Below, in pieces: positions 25,926 through 33,410 of a DNA stretch of 42,519 bases (position 1 is the stretch's first letter; each line of letters begins with the position of its first letter). The stretch spans positions 1 to 42,519 of the forward strand of contig PABI01000076.1 of the NCBI GenBank assembly GCA_002699125.1, given 5' to 3'. Under the pieces are notes generated by a model. The model was not told the DNA's origin. It did not search any database and saw only the letters and a list, made by a program, of their open reading frames with translations. The position numbers and the translations under genes were made by a program. Source of the stretch: Anaerolineaceae bacterium (GTDB lineage Bacteria; Chloroflexota; Anaerolineae; Promineifilales; Promineifilaceae).

Positions 25926-26279
25926 ATGCAAACAGCACCAATTAATGTAACAAATGAGACGGTGGAAACGGCCGTTCTCCAAGCCAACCTCCCCGTCCTG
26001 CTAGACTTTTGGGCCGACTGGTGTCCGCCGTGCAAAATGATCAGCCGTTGGCTGGACAAAATTGCGCCAGACTACGCCAATCAGCTCATCATCGCTAAAG
26101 TGGATGTGACCCACGACCGAACCGTGGCCGACCAGTTTGACGTCCGCTCTATGCCCACGCTTTTGTGGCTGGTCAACGGCAAGGTCAAATATCGCCTAGT
26201 CGAAGAATTTAATGAGGCGGAACTGCGAACTTTGCTAGATTCACTGCTGCAAGACAACATGAGCACACACAATGAATAG
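25926..26279 (+). CDS. Thioredoxin-like protein with WCPPC active site
   Basis: The 117 residues form one thioredoxin fold: DFWADWCPPCKM with C33 and C36, and the cis-proline in SMPTLLWL (near residue 77). The active site reads Cys-Pro-Pro-Cys, not the Cys-Gly-Pro-Cys of classical thioredoxin, which should change its redox potential. No signal peptide is present, so it acts in the cytoplasm, reducing disulfides. AAGGAA lies 9-10 nt before the ATG. The ACGGCCGT copy at 25968 encodes Thr-Ala-Val at residues 15-17. Confidence 0.92.
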   Translation: MQTAPINVTNETVETAVLQANLPVLLDFWADWCPPCKMISRWLDKIAPDYANQLIIAKVDVTHDRTVADQFDVRSMPTLLWLVNGKVKYRLVEEFNEAELRTLLDSLLQDNMSTHNE

Positions 26280-26280
26280 A

Positions 26281-26339
26281 ACGCTGATTACCCTGATTTT
26301 CCTGATAAGGGACATCAGGCAGATCAGGGTAATCAGCGT
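26281..26339. repeat. CGCTGATTA inverted-repeat element, copy 1
   Basis: Perfect 17-bp arms (ACGCTGATTACCCTGAT at 26281-26297, its complement at 26323-26339) enclose a second CCTGAT/ATCAGG pair. A related copy is at 31751-31829. It starts just after the thioredoxin stop and may also act as a terminator. Confidence 0.9.
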
Positions 26340-26359
26340 CCCATTTTCTGAGGAATACC

Positions 26360-27541
26360 ATGAAACAGTATGAAGGTTATTTTTGTTTAGACACATTTTT
26401 GCTGACCGTGCGACACATTGACGATCGACTGACCGCTGGCGCACCGGGCGTGCCGGAAGGGTACGAGATGATCCTGGAACCAACGGACACGCCGCACACG
26501 TTCACTATCTTGCGCGGGCCGATGGCGGGAGTAACGGCCGTATTCCAGCACAATGCCGACGGCCAGCTCACCGGCGTTAAGGTTGGCGACGAATACGAGC
26601 TGGCTTACAGCACCACCCCACCGCCTGAACCAGAAATCCCCACCGGGCAGGGCTTGCTGCCGCCGGAGATGGTCCTGGACGCCGGCAAGGAAGCTGATTT
26701 TGCCGCGCTGCTGGATGAGGTGTTGGGAGGAGACGGCCGTCTCCTGCATTACGATCTCCCCTACCCCAAACACGAATTCCTGCGCTACCTGGCCGCGCAG
26801 GAGATGTTCATCTTCCACGGCTCGGCCAAAGCCGACATTGACGAATTCCGCACTCGTCGCACCTCAATGGAGCTTAAGGACAAAAGCGGCCGGGGCAATG
26901 TGCAGGGCATCTACGGCACCCACGACGGTTTATGGCCGCTGTTTTTTGCCGTCGTCAATCGGGACAAAATCTCCGGCTCCATTCGCAACGGCGTGCAATA
27001 TTTTCAAAACGACGACGGCGATGAAGTCGGCGTTTATCACTTCTCGATCAACCACGAGTGGTTGGACAAAGACCCCTGGCGCAGCGGCACGCTGTATGTC
27101 CTACCGCGCAAAACGTTCCGGCAAATGCCCATGTCGGCCGGCGGCGGCCTGTCCAACGAATGGGTCAGCGAAGTGCCCGTCAAGCCGCTGGTGCGTATCG
27201 CCATCGCGCCGGAGGATTTTCCCTTTTTGGCCCAGGTAGGCGGCCACGACGATTCTGAACTGATCAACCTGGGTGCGCTGGGTCAGCAAATCACCCAGGC
27301 CACCACCGAAGCCGATTTGGGCACAGACTGCGTTGGCATGAAGCTGGAGTACACGCCGGAGCTGGGGGAAACGATTCTGCAATACATCCCGCTGGCACAA
27401 AAATTCATTCCCACGGCCCGCTTTGTCCTGCGCTTTGAGCCGGAAGCGGGCGTCTGGCTAGACATGTTCGGCCCCCCGGCCGTCATGCAGGTGATGCGCG
27501 ACCGGGTGGAAAAGCACCTGGCTGGAAATGATTCAGACTAA
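26360..27541 (+). CDS. Unrecognised protein with ADP-ribosyltransferase-like signature
   Basis: I do not recognise this 393-residue family by name. The first 100 residues are beta-rich. The central part reads MFIFHGSAKADIDEF (H153), then GIYGTHDGLWPLFFAVVNR (Y185), and later SNEWVSEVPVKPL (E267). The order H-G-S, then G-x-Y followed by a helix with FFA, then a Glu resembles the H-Y-E arrangement of PARP-like ADP-ribosyltransferases. This is pattern similarity only. No signal peptide or membrane helix is seen. GAGGAA lies before the ATG. The upstream neighbour is the thioredoxin-like gene and downstream is the convergent STAND ATPase gene; no functional link to either is visible. Confidence 0.7.
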   Translation: MKQYEGYFCLDTFLLTVRHIDDRLTAGAPGVPEGYEMILEPTDTPHTFTILRGPMAGVTAVFQHNADGQLTGVKVGDEYELAYSTTPPPEPEIPTGQGLLPPEMVLDAGKEADFAALLDEVLGGDGRLLHYDLPYPKHEFLRYLAAQEMFIFHGSAKADIDEFRTRRTSMELKDKSGRGNVQGIYGTHDGLWPLFFAVVNRDKISGSIRNGVQYFQNDDGDEVGVYHFSINHEWLDKDPWRSGTLYVLPRKTFRQMPMSAGGGLSNEWVSEVPVKPLVRIAIAPEDFPFLAQVGGHDDSELINLGALGQQITQATTEADLGTDCVGMKLEYTPELGETILQYIPLAQKFIPTARFVLRFEPEAGVWLDMFGPPAVMQVMRDRVEKHLAGNDSD

Positions 27542-27547
27542 GGCTGG

Positions 27548-27617
27548 TGTCATGCCCGCGCAGGCGGGTATCTATCTGCCAAAAACAGGATGGACTCCTG
27601 CCTGCGCAGGAATGACA
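27548..27617. repeat. Imperfect inverted-repeat element (TGTCATGCCCGCGCAGG type)
   Basis: The left end (27548-27570) and right end (27595-27617) are reverse complements at about 19 of 23 positions. It lies just after the stop of the preceding gene, in the 272-nt gap between convergent genes. Confidence 0.78.
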
Positions 27618-27687
27618 GTTGGGTTTTGTAACTTGACCTGAAAACCGGGCAGTCACAACAACTTAATTCCTGCCTCTTCTTCTCAAG

Positions 27688-27726
27688 ACGGCCGTTACGC
27701 CATCCCCGGTGTAACGGCCGTTTCTT
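27688..27726 (+). terminator. Hairpin from two ACGGCCGT copies between convergent genes
   Basis: ACGGCCGTTACGCC (27688-27701) pairs with GGTGTAACGGCCGT (27708-27721) over 14 bp with one G-U and a 6-nt loop, followed by TTTCTTGTT. It is probably a terminator for the plus-strand gene. It is the second hairpin here made from two octamer copies. Confidence 0.7.
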
Positions 27727-27746
27727 GTTGAGGATCCACGCGGCCA

Positions 27747-27806
27747 AGGACCGGCAGTCCTGGCGTAACGGGTTGTAAAGTAAGCACAGTTAGGACTGCC
27801 AGTCCT
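27747..27806. repeat. Inverted repeat of self-palindromic AGGACTG units
   Basis: Arms 27747-27761 and 27792-27806 match at 14 of 15 positions. The right arm is itself a palindrome (AGGACTG-C-CAGTCCT). It lies just past the end of the STAND gene and could end its transcript. Confidence 0.7.
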
Positions 27807-27813
27807 GAAAGCG

Positions 27814-30348
27814 CTACAACTCAGCCAGAATGCGCTCGGCTTCGTCGAGGGCGGATTGGTAGGCGTAGGGCGGGCCGTCGCAGAAGGCGTAGTCGCGGGC
27901 GGTTTGGGCCTCGCTGCGCGCGGCGGCAGTGTCGCCCGCGTCCAGGGCAAGGTGGGCCAGATGGTTGTGGATGTCGGCCAGGTCGAGGACGTAGCCGGAA
28001 CGCTGGGCGATGGTGAGGGCTTGTTGGGCGTAATCCATTGACCGCTGTAGGGGCGTTTCGCGAAACGCCCCTACGGATTGGGCGCGGGCCAGGCGGGCCT
28101 GGGCCAGCAGGATGGCCGGTTCCAGCTGAACCAGATTGATGGCGCGGCAGCGGCGCAGCGCTTCGTCGAGGCGGGTTTGGCTTTCCAAATAGTGGCCTGC
28201 CACCAACGCTGCCCAGCCCAGCAGCCAATGCGCCCGCACGAAATCCCGCTCAACTGGGTAGCTGGTGCGGGCGTTTTCATCGGCAAGGCGCAGCGCTTCC
28301 TGGGCCGCGTGTTGCGCCGCCACGCCGTCCCCTTGCAGTAAGGCGGAGAGCGCCCGGTAGGCCCAGATATTGCCTTGCGCTTGCACATGGCGAGTATCTT
28401 GCTTGATTTCCACTGCCTGAGCAAACTCCGCTTCCGCTTCATCCCATTGTCCGCAGTAATCCAATGTTCGGCCAAGTTGATATCTTCCTGAACCTTCCCT
28501 TTCACGATCTTCAATTTCCTGGCAGAGCGCAATGCTGCGGCGCAGGTTGTCTGCCGCCGCCGCCAGCGCGCCAATTTGTATTTGTGCCATAGATGCCAGA
28601 TTGAGATGGCCAACGGCCGTATTTGTTTTGTCGCCTCGTTTCTCAGAAATGAAGATATATTGTTGGAAAAGAGGAACAGCCGCTCCCGGCTGTCCCGACA
28701 AACTATAACTATTGGCCAACGCATTCAGCGTCCACGCCTGATCGCTTTCCTTGCTCAAACGCGGCAGTTTGTCTTCCCCATCAGGAAACAAGGCACGCAT
28801 CAGTTCAATTTCTTGCTGGTATGCGCCCAGTTGAAAATATAATGGGTTGGCCAACCGATCGTTGTAAAGGTCGAGGGCTTCATCGTACCGTTCGGCGCGG
28901 GTCAGGTGGTGGTACAGTTCAATCGCTGGTCCCAGGTCGGCCAGGCTGGTTACCTTGGGCGGTTGAGGTGCGGCCTCAAAATAGACAATCAGCTGCACAT
29001 GGATGGCGGCGGGGTCGGCCAGGCGCTCGTAGGCGTAACGGCGGGCAATGGGGTGGAGGTCAAAGGTGAGCGGGTGAGCGGGTGAAGGGGTGGGCGACCT
29101 CTGGTCGCTGGAGTGAACAGGTGCGGTAGCGCGTTGCAGGAGGCCACGCTGTTCGAGCAGGTGGAGGTTGGCCCGAGTGTGGCGGTTGTCGCCAAACACG
29201 GCGGCAATGGTTTCCCAGGGCACGGCGGCGCGGAACGCGGCCAGCCGACCTAGGGTAAGCTGCGCGGCGGGCGGCAGGTTGTCGTAGGCGCGCTGCAGGA
29301 TGTGCTGCCGCCGACCCAGCAGGTCGTGGGTCGGGTCGTAGGTGGCCACGGCGCGCAGGTCGTTGGGGGCCACAAAATCGTGGGCGGCGGTCCCGGCCAG
29401 CAGGGCCATGCAAAAGGGGTGGTACTCCAGCGGTTGGCAAACCGCCTTCACCTCGGCGGGTGTCGTCTGGATGCCCCATTCGCTAAAAAAGCGCACGGCG
29501 TCGGCCGGGTCCAGCCCGGTCAAATCGCGGCGGCCAATGCGGACGGGCAGCCTGTCCCCCCGCCCCAACAGCTCTTGCGGCATCAGGCGGGTGGTCATCA
29601 ACGTTTTGCTGCCGTTGCGCAGGTTAGACAACCCCAGCAGCAGTTCGCCAGCAATGGGATCAACACATTCAAGCGCCCGCTGCACCTGCTGTTCTTCATC
29701 CCCCTGGTAAGCGGCGTTCAGCCCGCTGTAGGCCCGCAGCAGCCGCTCCGCCCCATCCAGAACGATGAGGGCGGGCGCGGCGGCCAATCGTTCCAGCAGC
29801 CGGTTGAGCTGGACGCGCTTGCTGCCCAGTTCCTGCGGCTTCTCGCCCAAAAATTCAAGAACGTCGGTCAGGAAAGTGTCTACCTGCCCCGTCTCGTAAA
29901 AGCCGTGCCAGATAATGAGCTTAAACGGCTGCTCGGCCCGTGCTTTGACGGTTTCCAGCCAATGCCAGGTGAGGGCGCTTTTGCCAGTGCCGCCCAGGGC
30001 GACGATGACAAACATGGGGCGGCTGGCGTCGGCCTGCCAGTCGTCTAGCTCTTGCAGTTCCTTTTTCCGACCTACGAATTGGCTAGCGAGGTTGTAACGG
30101 CCGTGTTCATAAACACGCACGCCACTTTTTGTTTCCGGTTTACGGCGCTGAACAGCTTCGGTGAGTTCGTCAATACGGCCGCGACGCTCCATCCACTTAA
30201 CCAAAGAGAGCACCAGCTCTTCTATGGTGTCACCGGAAAGACTTTCAAATTTCACGCCCAAATCGGCGCAAAGAAGGCGTAGTTCTGCTTTGTTGAATTG
30301 GTCAATAATTGTTTGGCGTAACTGGCTTAGATTTTCTTGTTGGTCCAT
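27814..30348 (-). CDS. STAND ATPase: effector-associated-type domain, NB-ARC/NACHT-like ATPase, TPRs
   Basis: The 844 residues begin with a small helical domain (about 5-70: LRQTIIDQFNKAELRLLCADLG, then EELVLSLVKWMERRGRIDELTEAV), which looks like the effector-associated (death-like) domains fused to conflict-related STAND proteins. After a linker and FVGRKKELQEL comes the ATPase, with Walker A ALGGTGKSA (117-125) and Walker B ALIVLDGAE (193-201). A winged-helix-like part and TPR-type repeats (about 480-844) follow. Such proteins switch on ATP binding, often in phage defence or regulated cell death, but some regulate genes. No effector enzyme is fused, and no partner gene adjoins. A perfect 28-bp palindrome sits in frame at residues 759-768. 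Confidence 0.88.
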   Translation of the reverse strand: MDQQENLSQLRQTIIDQFNKAELRLLCADLGVKFESLSGDTIEELVLSLVKWMERRGRIDELTEAVQRRKPETKSGVRVYEHGRYNLASQFVGRKKELQELDDWQADASRPMFVIVALGGTGKSALTWHWLETVKARAEQPFKLIIWHGFYETGQVDTFLTDVLEFLGEKPQELGSKRVQLNRLLERLAAAPALIVLDGAERLLRAYSGLNAAYQGDEEQQVQRALECVDPIAGELLLGLSNLRNGSKTLMTTRLMPQELLGRGDRLPVRIGRRDLTGLDPADAVRFFSEWGIQTTPAEVKAVCQPLEYHPFCMALLAGTAAHDFVAPNDLRAVATYDPTHDLLGRRQHILQRAYDNLPPAAQLTLGRLAAFRAAVPWETIAAVFGDNRHTRANLHLLEQRGLLQRATAPVHSSDQRSPTPSPAHPLTFDLHPIARRYAYERLADPAAIHVQLIVYFEAAPQPPKVTSLADLGPAIELYHHLTRAERYDEALDLYNDRLANPLYFQLGAYQQEIELMRALFPDGEDKLPRLSKESDQAWTLNALANSYSLSGQPGAAVPLFQQYIFISEKRGDKTNTAVGHLNLASMAQIQIGALAAAADNLRRSIALCQEIEDREREGSGRYQLGRTLDYCGQWDEAEAEFAQAVEIKQDTRHVQAQGNIWAYRALSALLQGDGVAAQHAAQEALRLADENARTSYPVERDFVRAHWLLGWAALVAGHYLESQTRLDEALRRCRAINLVQLEPAILLAQARLARAQSVGAFRETPLQRSMDYAQQALTIAQRSGYVLDLADIHNHLAHLALDAGDTAAARSEAQTARDYAFCDGPPYAYQSALDEAERILAEL
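28047..28074. repeat. Perfect 28-bp palindrome inside the STAND gene
   Basis: The half-site GTAGGGGCGTTTCG is followed directly by its reverse complement. It is read in frame as V-G-A-F-R-E-T-P-L-Q (759-768) in the TPR region. Its ends, GTAGGGGCG and its complement, recur in the element at 37759-37827. Confidence 0.95.
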
Positions 30349-30436
30349 GGCACCATTTTTGTTGTGAACGGCCGTCTATGGTCAACATTGTAGCCAGAAC
30401 AACGTTAAACTTCAATGCCATGTTTATGAATGTGCT

Positions 30437-30465
30437 TTGTATGGAACAACAACTGCTTATAGAAT
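30437..30465 (+). promoter_or_regulatory. Predicted modA promoter with -10 box 7 nt before the start (leaderless candidate)
   Basis: TTGTAT (30437-30442), a 17-nt spacer and TAGAAT (30460-30465) precede the ATG at 30473 by 7 nt. No Shine-Dalgarno is present. Confidence 0.5.
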
Positions 30466-30472
30466 TCAGCCT

Positions 30473-31267
30473 ATGAAAACCAAAACAGTTATTTTCGGGC
30501 TAATGGCCCTTTTGTTGGCCGGCTGCGGCCTAGGACAGGCCGGAGAAAACGGCGACGAACCACAGGAAATCACCGTTTTTGCCGCCAGCTCGCTAACCGA
30601 TGCGTTTACCGAGCTGGCCGCAACGTTCGAGGCGCAAAATGAAGGGGTGGAAATGGTGCTCAACTTTGCCGGATCATCCCAACTGGCGGCACAGCTGAGT
30701 GAAGGCGCGGTAGCCGACGTGTTTGCTCCGGCCAATCCCGCGCAAATGGAGGCGGTGGTAGACAACGGCCGTATTGCCGCAGGCAGCGAGAAGCTTTTTG
30801 TCTCCAACCGCCTCACCGTCATCGTCCCAGACGATAATCCAGCGGAGATTACGGCGCTGAAAGATTTGGCCCAACCGGGCGTGCAGATGATCCTGGCCGT
30901 AGAAGGCGTGCCGGTGCGCCAATACACGGACGAAATTGTGGCCGCGCTGCCGGCCGATTTTCAGACGCAGTTTTACGGTAATCTGGTGTCAGAAGAGGAC
31001 AATGTGCGGCAGGTGGCGGCCAAAATTGCCCTGGGCGAAGCGGATGCGGGCATCGTCTACACGTCAGACGTGACGCCAGATATTGCCACCCAGGTGCGGC
31101 AAATTCCCATCCCTGAGGCGCAAAACGTGGTGGCTGCTTACCCCATCGCGCCGCTAGCCGATGCGCCATCACCTACGCTGGCACAAAGCTTTATCGACTT
31201 TGTGCTGAGCGATAAAGGACAAGCGATTTTGTCGCGTTGGGGTTTTGGTCCACCACCGATTGATTAG
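30473..31267 (+). CDS. modA: Molybdate ABC transporter substrate-binding lipoprotein ModA
   Basis: The product has 264 residues and a lipoprotein signal ending in LLLAGC (C18). The mature part follows ModA: ITVFAASSLTDAFTELA at the start, NFAGSSQLAAQLSEGAVADVFAPA, and the GEADAGIVYTSDV hinge segment near residues 193-205. It binds molybdate or tungstate outside the membrane and delivers it to a ModBC permease. No modB or modC lies beside it: next comes a VOC gene on the other strand. I start at the ATG at 30473 because the lipoprotein signal begins there; a longer frame from 30437 adds a non-signal-like tail. A -10 box ends 7 nt before the ATG. Confidence 0.93.
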   Translation: MKTKTVIFGLMALLLAGCGLGQAGENGDEPQEITVFAASSLTDAFTELAATFEAQNEGVEMVLNFAGSSQLAAQLSEGAVADVFAPANPAQMEAVVDNGRIAAGSEKLFVSNRLTVIVPDDNPAEITALKDLAQPGVQMILAVEGVPVRQYTDEIVAALPADFQTQFYGNLVSEEDNVRQVAAKIALGEADAGIVYTSDVTPDIATQVRQIPIPEAQNVVAAYPIAPLADAPSPTLAQSFIDFVLSDKGQAILSRWGFGPPPID

Positions 31268-31274
31268 CAATTGA

Positions 31275-31349
31275 GGGGTGAGCATCCTCACATGCGAACG
31301 GAGCCGCATACTTCGCTGCGCTCAGCACAAGCCTGAGGATGCTCACTCC
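31275..31349. repeat. Inverted repeat (GTGAGCATCCTCA type) between convergent genes
   Basis: The left arm at 31275-31290 and the right arm at 31334-31349 match at 15 of 16 positions around 43 nt. It lies between the modA stop and the VOC stop, where it could terminate both. Confidence 0.8.
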
Positions 31350-31356
31350 ACCTTGT

Positions 31357-31728
31357 TTAGCTATCTTGTTGGGTTAGCCCCACCACGTTACCATCGGGAT
31401 CGAAGACGGCCGCAAGCAGCGCACCCCACGGTTTTTTGGTAGGTCCATATTTCACCGGCGCGCCCATCGCCACAAAACGGTCAAAAGTAACCTGCAAATC
31501 GGCCACGGCAAACCAGAGCGAGACCGCGCCCGGGTAAGCGTAATCCTGCACTACCAGATCGAAGCCGAAGTAAAGATTGGGCAGCTGCCAGCCAAAATGA
31601 TCATCGCCATGCGGCTGGCCTTCCCCCAGCGCCAGACCTGCCCGGTAAAAATCGGCCAGACGCTGCATATCTTTGGTGTTGATGATAACGGTGTGCAAAA
31701 AAGTTTGGGTATCGGATTTATTATTCAT
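31357..31728 (-). CDS. VOC-family (glyoxalase/dioxygenase fold) protein
   Basis: The 123 residues form a single VOC unit: LHTVIINTKDMQRLADFYRAGLAL, a middle strand set (VSLWFAVADLQVTFDRFVAMGA) and AAVFDPDGNVVGL at the end. VOC proteins bind a metal with His/Glu residues; candidate ligands here are H12, E36 and the acidic residues near the C-terminus, but a full set is not certain. The role may be lyase, dioxygenase or antibiotic binding. AGGAG lies 6-7 nt before the ATG. Confidence 0.88.
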   Translation of the reverse strand: MNNKSDTQTFLHTVIINTKDMQRLADFYRAGLALGEGQPHGDDHFGWQLPNLYFGFDLVVQDYAYPGAVSLWFAVADLQVTFDRFVAMGAPVKYGPTKKPWGALLAAVFDPDGNVVGLTQQDS

Positions 31729-31750
31729 GATTGTCTCCTAATAAAATGGT

Positions 31751-31829
31751 ACGCTGATTAACCTGATCGCCTGATTTACCTGATATCACTAAGAAACGAT
31801 GCCATCAGGGCAATCGGGCAAATCAGCGT
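31751..31829. repeat. CGCTGATTA inverted-repeat element, copy 2
   Basis: The left end (ACGCTGATTAACCTGAT, 31751-31767, with further CCTGAT units to 31784) and right end (31804-31829, ending AATCAGCGT) form an imperfect inverted repeat. It shares ends and internal CCTGAT words with 26281-26339. Confidence 0.85.
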
Positions 31830-31890
31830 TCTATTTCTTTTATTCATAGTGTGCTTGCGGACAAGGTATCTCTTTGCTTCACGTTTTATT

Positions 31891-31912
31891 GGTCAAGTTT
31901 GCAAACTTGACC
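31891..31912. repeat. Perfect 22-bp palindrome
   Basis: The half-site GGTCAAGTTTG is followed by its reverse complement. It lies 58 nt before the NAT gene and could be an operator or another small dispersed palindrome. No second copy is in the window. Confidence 0.85.
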
Positions 31913-31969
31913 TACGATCACGACGAATACACGGTTCGGCAATCGACAATTCCAGGAAAATAGTTATTT

Positions 31970-32791
31970 ATGTCAACAATTAAGCTGGATGAGCAGCTAA
32001 CATCAGATGTTTTGACTTTCCTAAACGTAGCAGCTTCTACACCAACATTGTCCGTCCTGGAAAAACTGCTGGCGGCTTATTATTGTACTGTGCCGTGGGA
32101 AAGCGTGTTTCGCATTGTGCGGCGGGCAGAAACGGCCGTTCCCAACCCACGCTGGCCCCACATTTTCTGGCAACAGGCAATGTCTCAGGGCAGCGGCGGC
32201 ACCTGCTTTGAGAGCAACTACGCCTTCTTTGCCCTGCTGCAAGCGCTGGGCTACGAAGGCTACCTGACCATCAACAACATGGGCGACTCAATTGGCTGCC
32301 ACACGGCAATAGTCGTGTTGCTGGACGGGCAAAAGTGGCTGGTCGATGTAGGCCTGCCGCTGTATGCGCTTCTGCCGATCAGCCGCCGGGGCGTGCTGCA
32401 CCGCAGTTCTCCCTTTTTGCATTACGTGGTGCGGCCAGACGGCCGTTCCCGCTACCAGATCGAACGCCGCCCCCACCCCAAATTGAATGCCTTCACCCTG
32501 ATCGATGAGCCGGTAGATGACGCCACATACCGCGCCGCCACCGCAGCCGACTACGGCGAAAACGGACTTTTCCTCGATTTTGTCATTATCAACAAGATTA
32601 TTAACCATGAGCCGTGGCGCTTTAACATGGCGGAACGGCCGTGGCAGCTTAACCGCTTTGATTGGGGCCAACGGATCGATACCCCGCTTAACGGTGATAC
32701 GGCGACGGCCGTCGCTGAACATTTTGGGCTGGATACGGCCGTTGTCCAACACGCTTTTAACCTCACCCAGCACAATTATCCCAACGATTGA
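31970..32791 (+). CDS. Arylamine N-acetyltransferase-like protein (NAT fold)
   Basis: The 273-residue length fits NAT enzymes. The cysteine-protease-like triad is visible: C79 in GGTCFESNYAF, H111 in GCHTAIVV and D126 in LVDVGLP. NAT enzymes transfer acetyl from acetyl-CoA to arylamines or related amines; some relatives make amide bonds in antibiotic synthesis. It heads a tight cluster with the 2H-ligase-like, GNAT and MenH-like genes (gap 7 nt, then 4- and 8-nt overlaps). Five ACGGCCGT copies lie in the gene, two of them only 30 nt apart. Confidence 0.88.
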   Translation: MSTIKLDEQLTSDVLTFLNVAASTPTLSVLEKLLAAYYCTVPWESVFRIVRRAETAVPNPRWPHIFWQQAMSQGSGGTCFESNYAFFALLQALGYEGYLTINNMGDSIGCHTAIVVLLDGQKWLVDVGLPLYALLPISRRGVLHRSSPFLHYVVRPDGRSRYQIERRPHPKLNAFTLIDEPVDDATYRAATAADYGENGLFLDFVIINKIINHEPWRFNMAERPWQLNRFDWGQRIDTPLNGDTATAVAEHFGLDTAVVQHAFNLTQHNYPND

Positions 32792-32798
32792 GAAATTT

Positions 32799-33410
32799 AT
32801 GCGTAAACCAAAACCTTATCACCAAAAACCCAAAAAGAAGACGACACCACGCCAGCGCAGCGGCGATTACCGCATTTTTGTCGGCGCGTTCCCGGAGAGC
32901 GAAAAAATCAGCCAGGTGCAGCAGCTGCGCGAAAAAATCGACTGGAAAACGTCGCAGATTACCGCGCCGCACGTGACCCTGGCCGGCACTTACTGGCGCA
33001 CCGGCCAGCCCAACGCTGCCAATGAAGGCTTGCTCATCGAAAAGCTTTCTGCCCTCGCGCCCTATCTTAAGCCATTTACGCTTCAGTTGGGCGGCATCTA
33101 CACCTTTGGTAGCCGCGTCATTTACCTGGGCGTATTGCCCACGGATGAAATGTTGGCTATCCGAAATTCATTGCTCAGCGTGATGGGTAAAGACAAGCAC
33201 CGCCAATTCAAGCCGCACCTCACCCTGGCGATGCGGCTCAAAGGCGAGCAGTTTGATGCAGCGTTGGCTGAATTACAGGAATCGGATTGGGACGACGGCC
33301 GTTTCACCACCCCCATCCACGAACTGCGCCTCATGCAGCGCGGTGCCAACGACCCAGCCTGGCGCACCATCCACACCATTCCACTTACCAATCAAGAGAA
33401 TGTGCCATGA
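32799..33410 (+). CDS. 2H phosphoesterase / 2'-5' RNA ligase-like protein (LigT/ThpR family)
   Basis: The 203-residue product has the two H-x-T motifs that define the family: H58-V-T60 in APHVTLAG and H140-L-T142 in KPHLTLAM. The family includes RNA 2',3'-cyclic phosphodiesterases and 2'-5' RNA ligases. The N-terminus (to about residue 22) is very basic, which may aid RNA binding. I start at the ATG at 32799, 7 nt after the NAT stop; a longer frame upstream overlaps NAT and encodes a composition unlike this family. Its stop overlaps the GNAT start (ATGA at 33407). Confidence 0.88.
   Translation: MRKPKPYHQKPKKKTTPRQRSGDYRIFVGAFPESEKISQVQQLREKIDWKTSQITAPHVTLAGTYWRTGQPNAANEGLLIEKLSALAPYLKPFTLQLGGIYTFGSRVIYLGVLPTDEMLAIRNSLLSVMGKDKHRQFKPHLTLAMRLKGEQFDAALAELQESDWDDGRFTTPIHELRLMQRGANDPAWRTIHTIPLTNQENVP

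Noticed and set aside
29302..30048. 248-codon open frame antisense to the STAND ATPase
   Set aside because: It overlaps the Walker A and B coding region of a clear gene. No motif or ribosome binding site.
32517..32798. N-terminal extension of the 2H-ligase gene into the NAT gene
   Set aside because: The extension is the NAT sequence read out of frame. The ATG at 32799 gives a normal family length.
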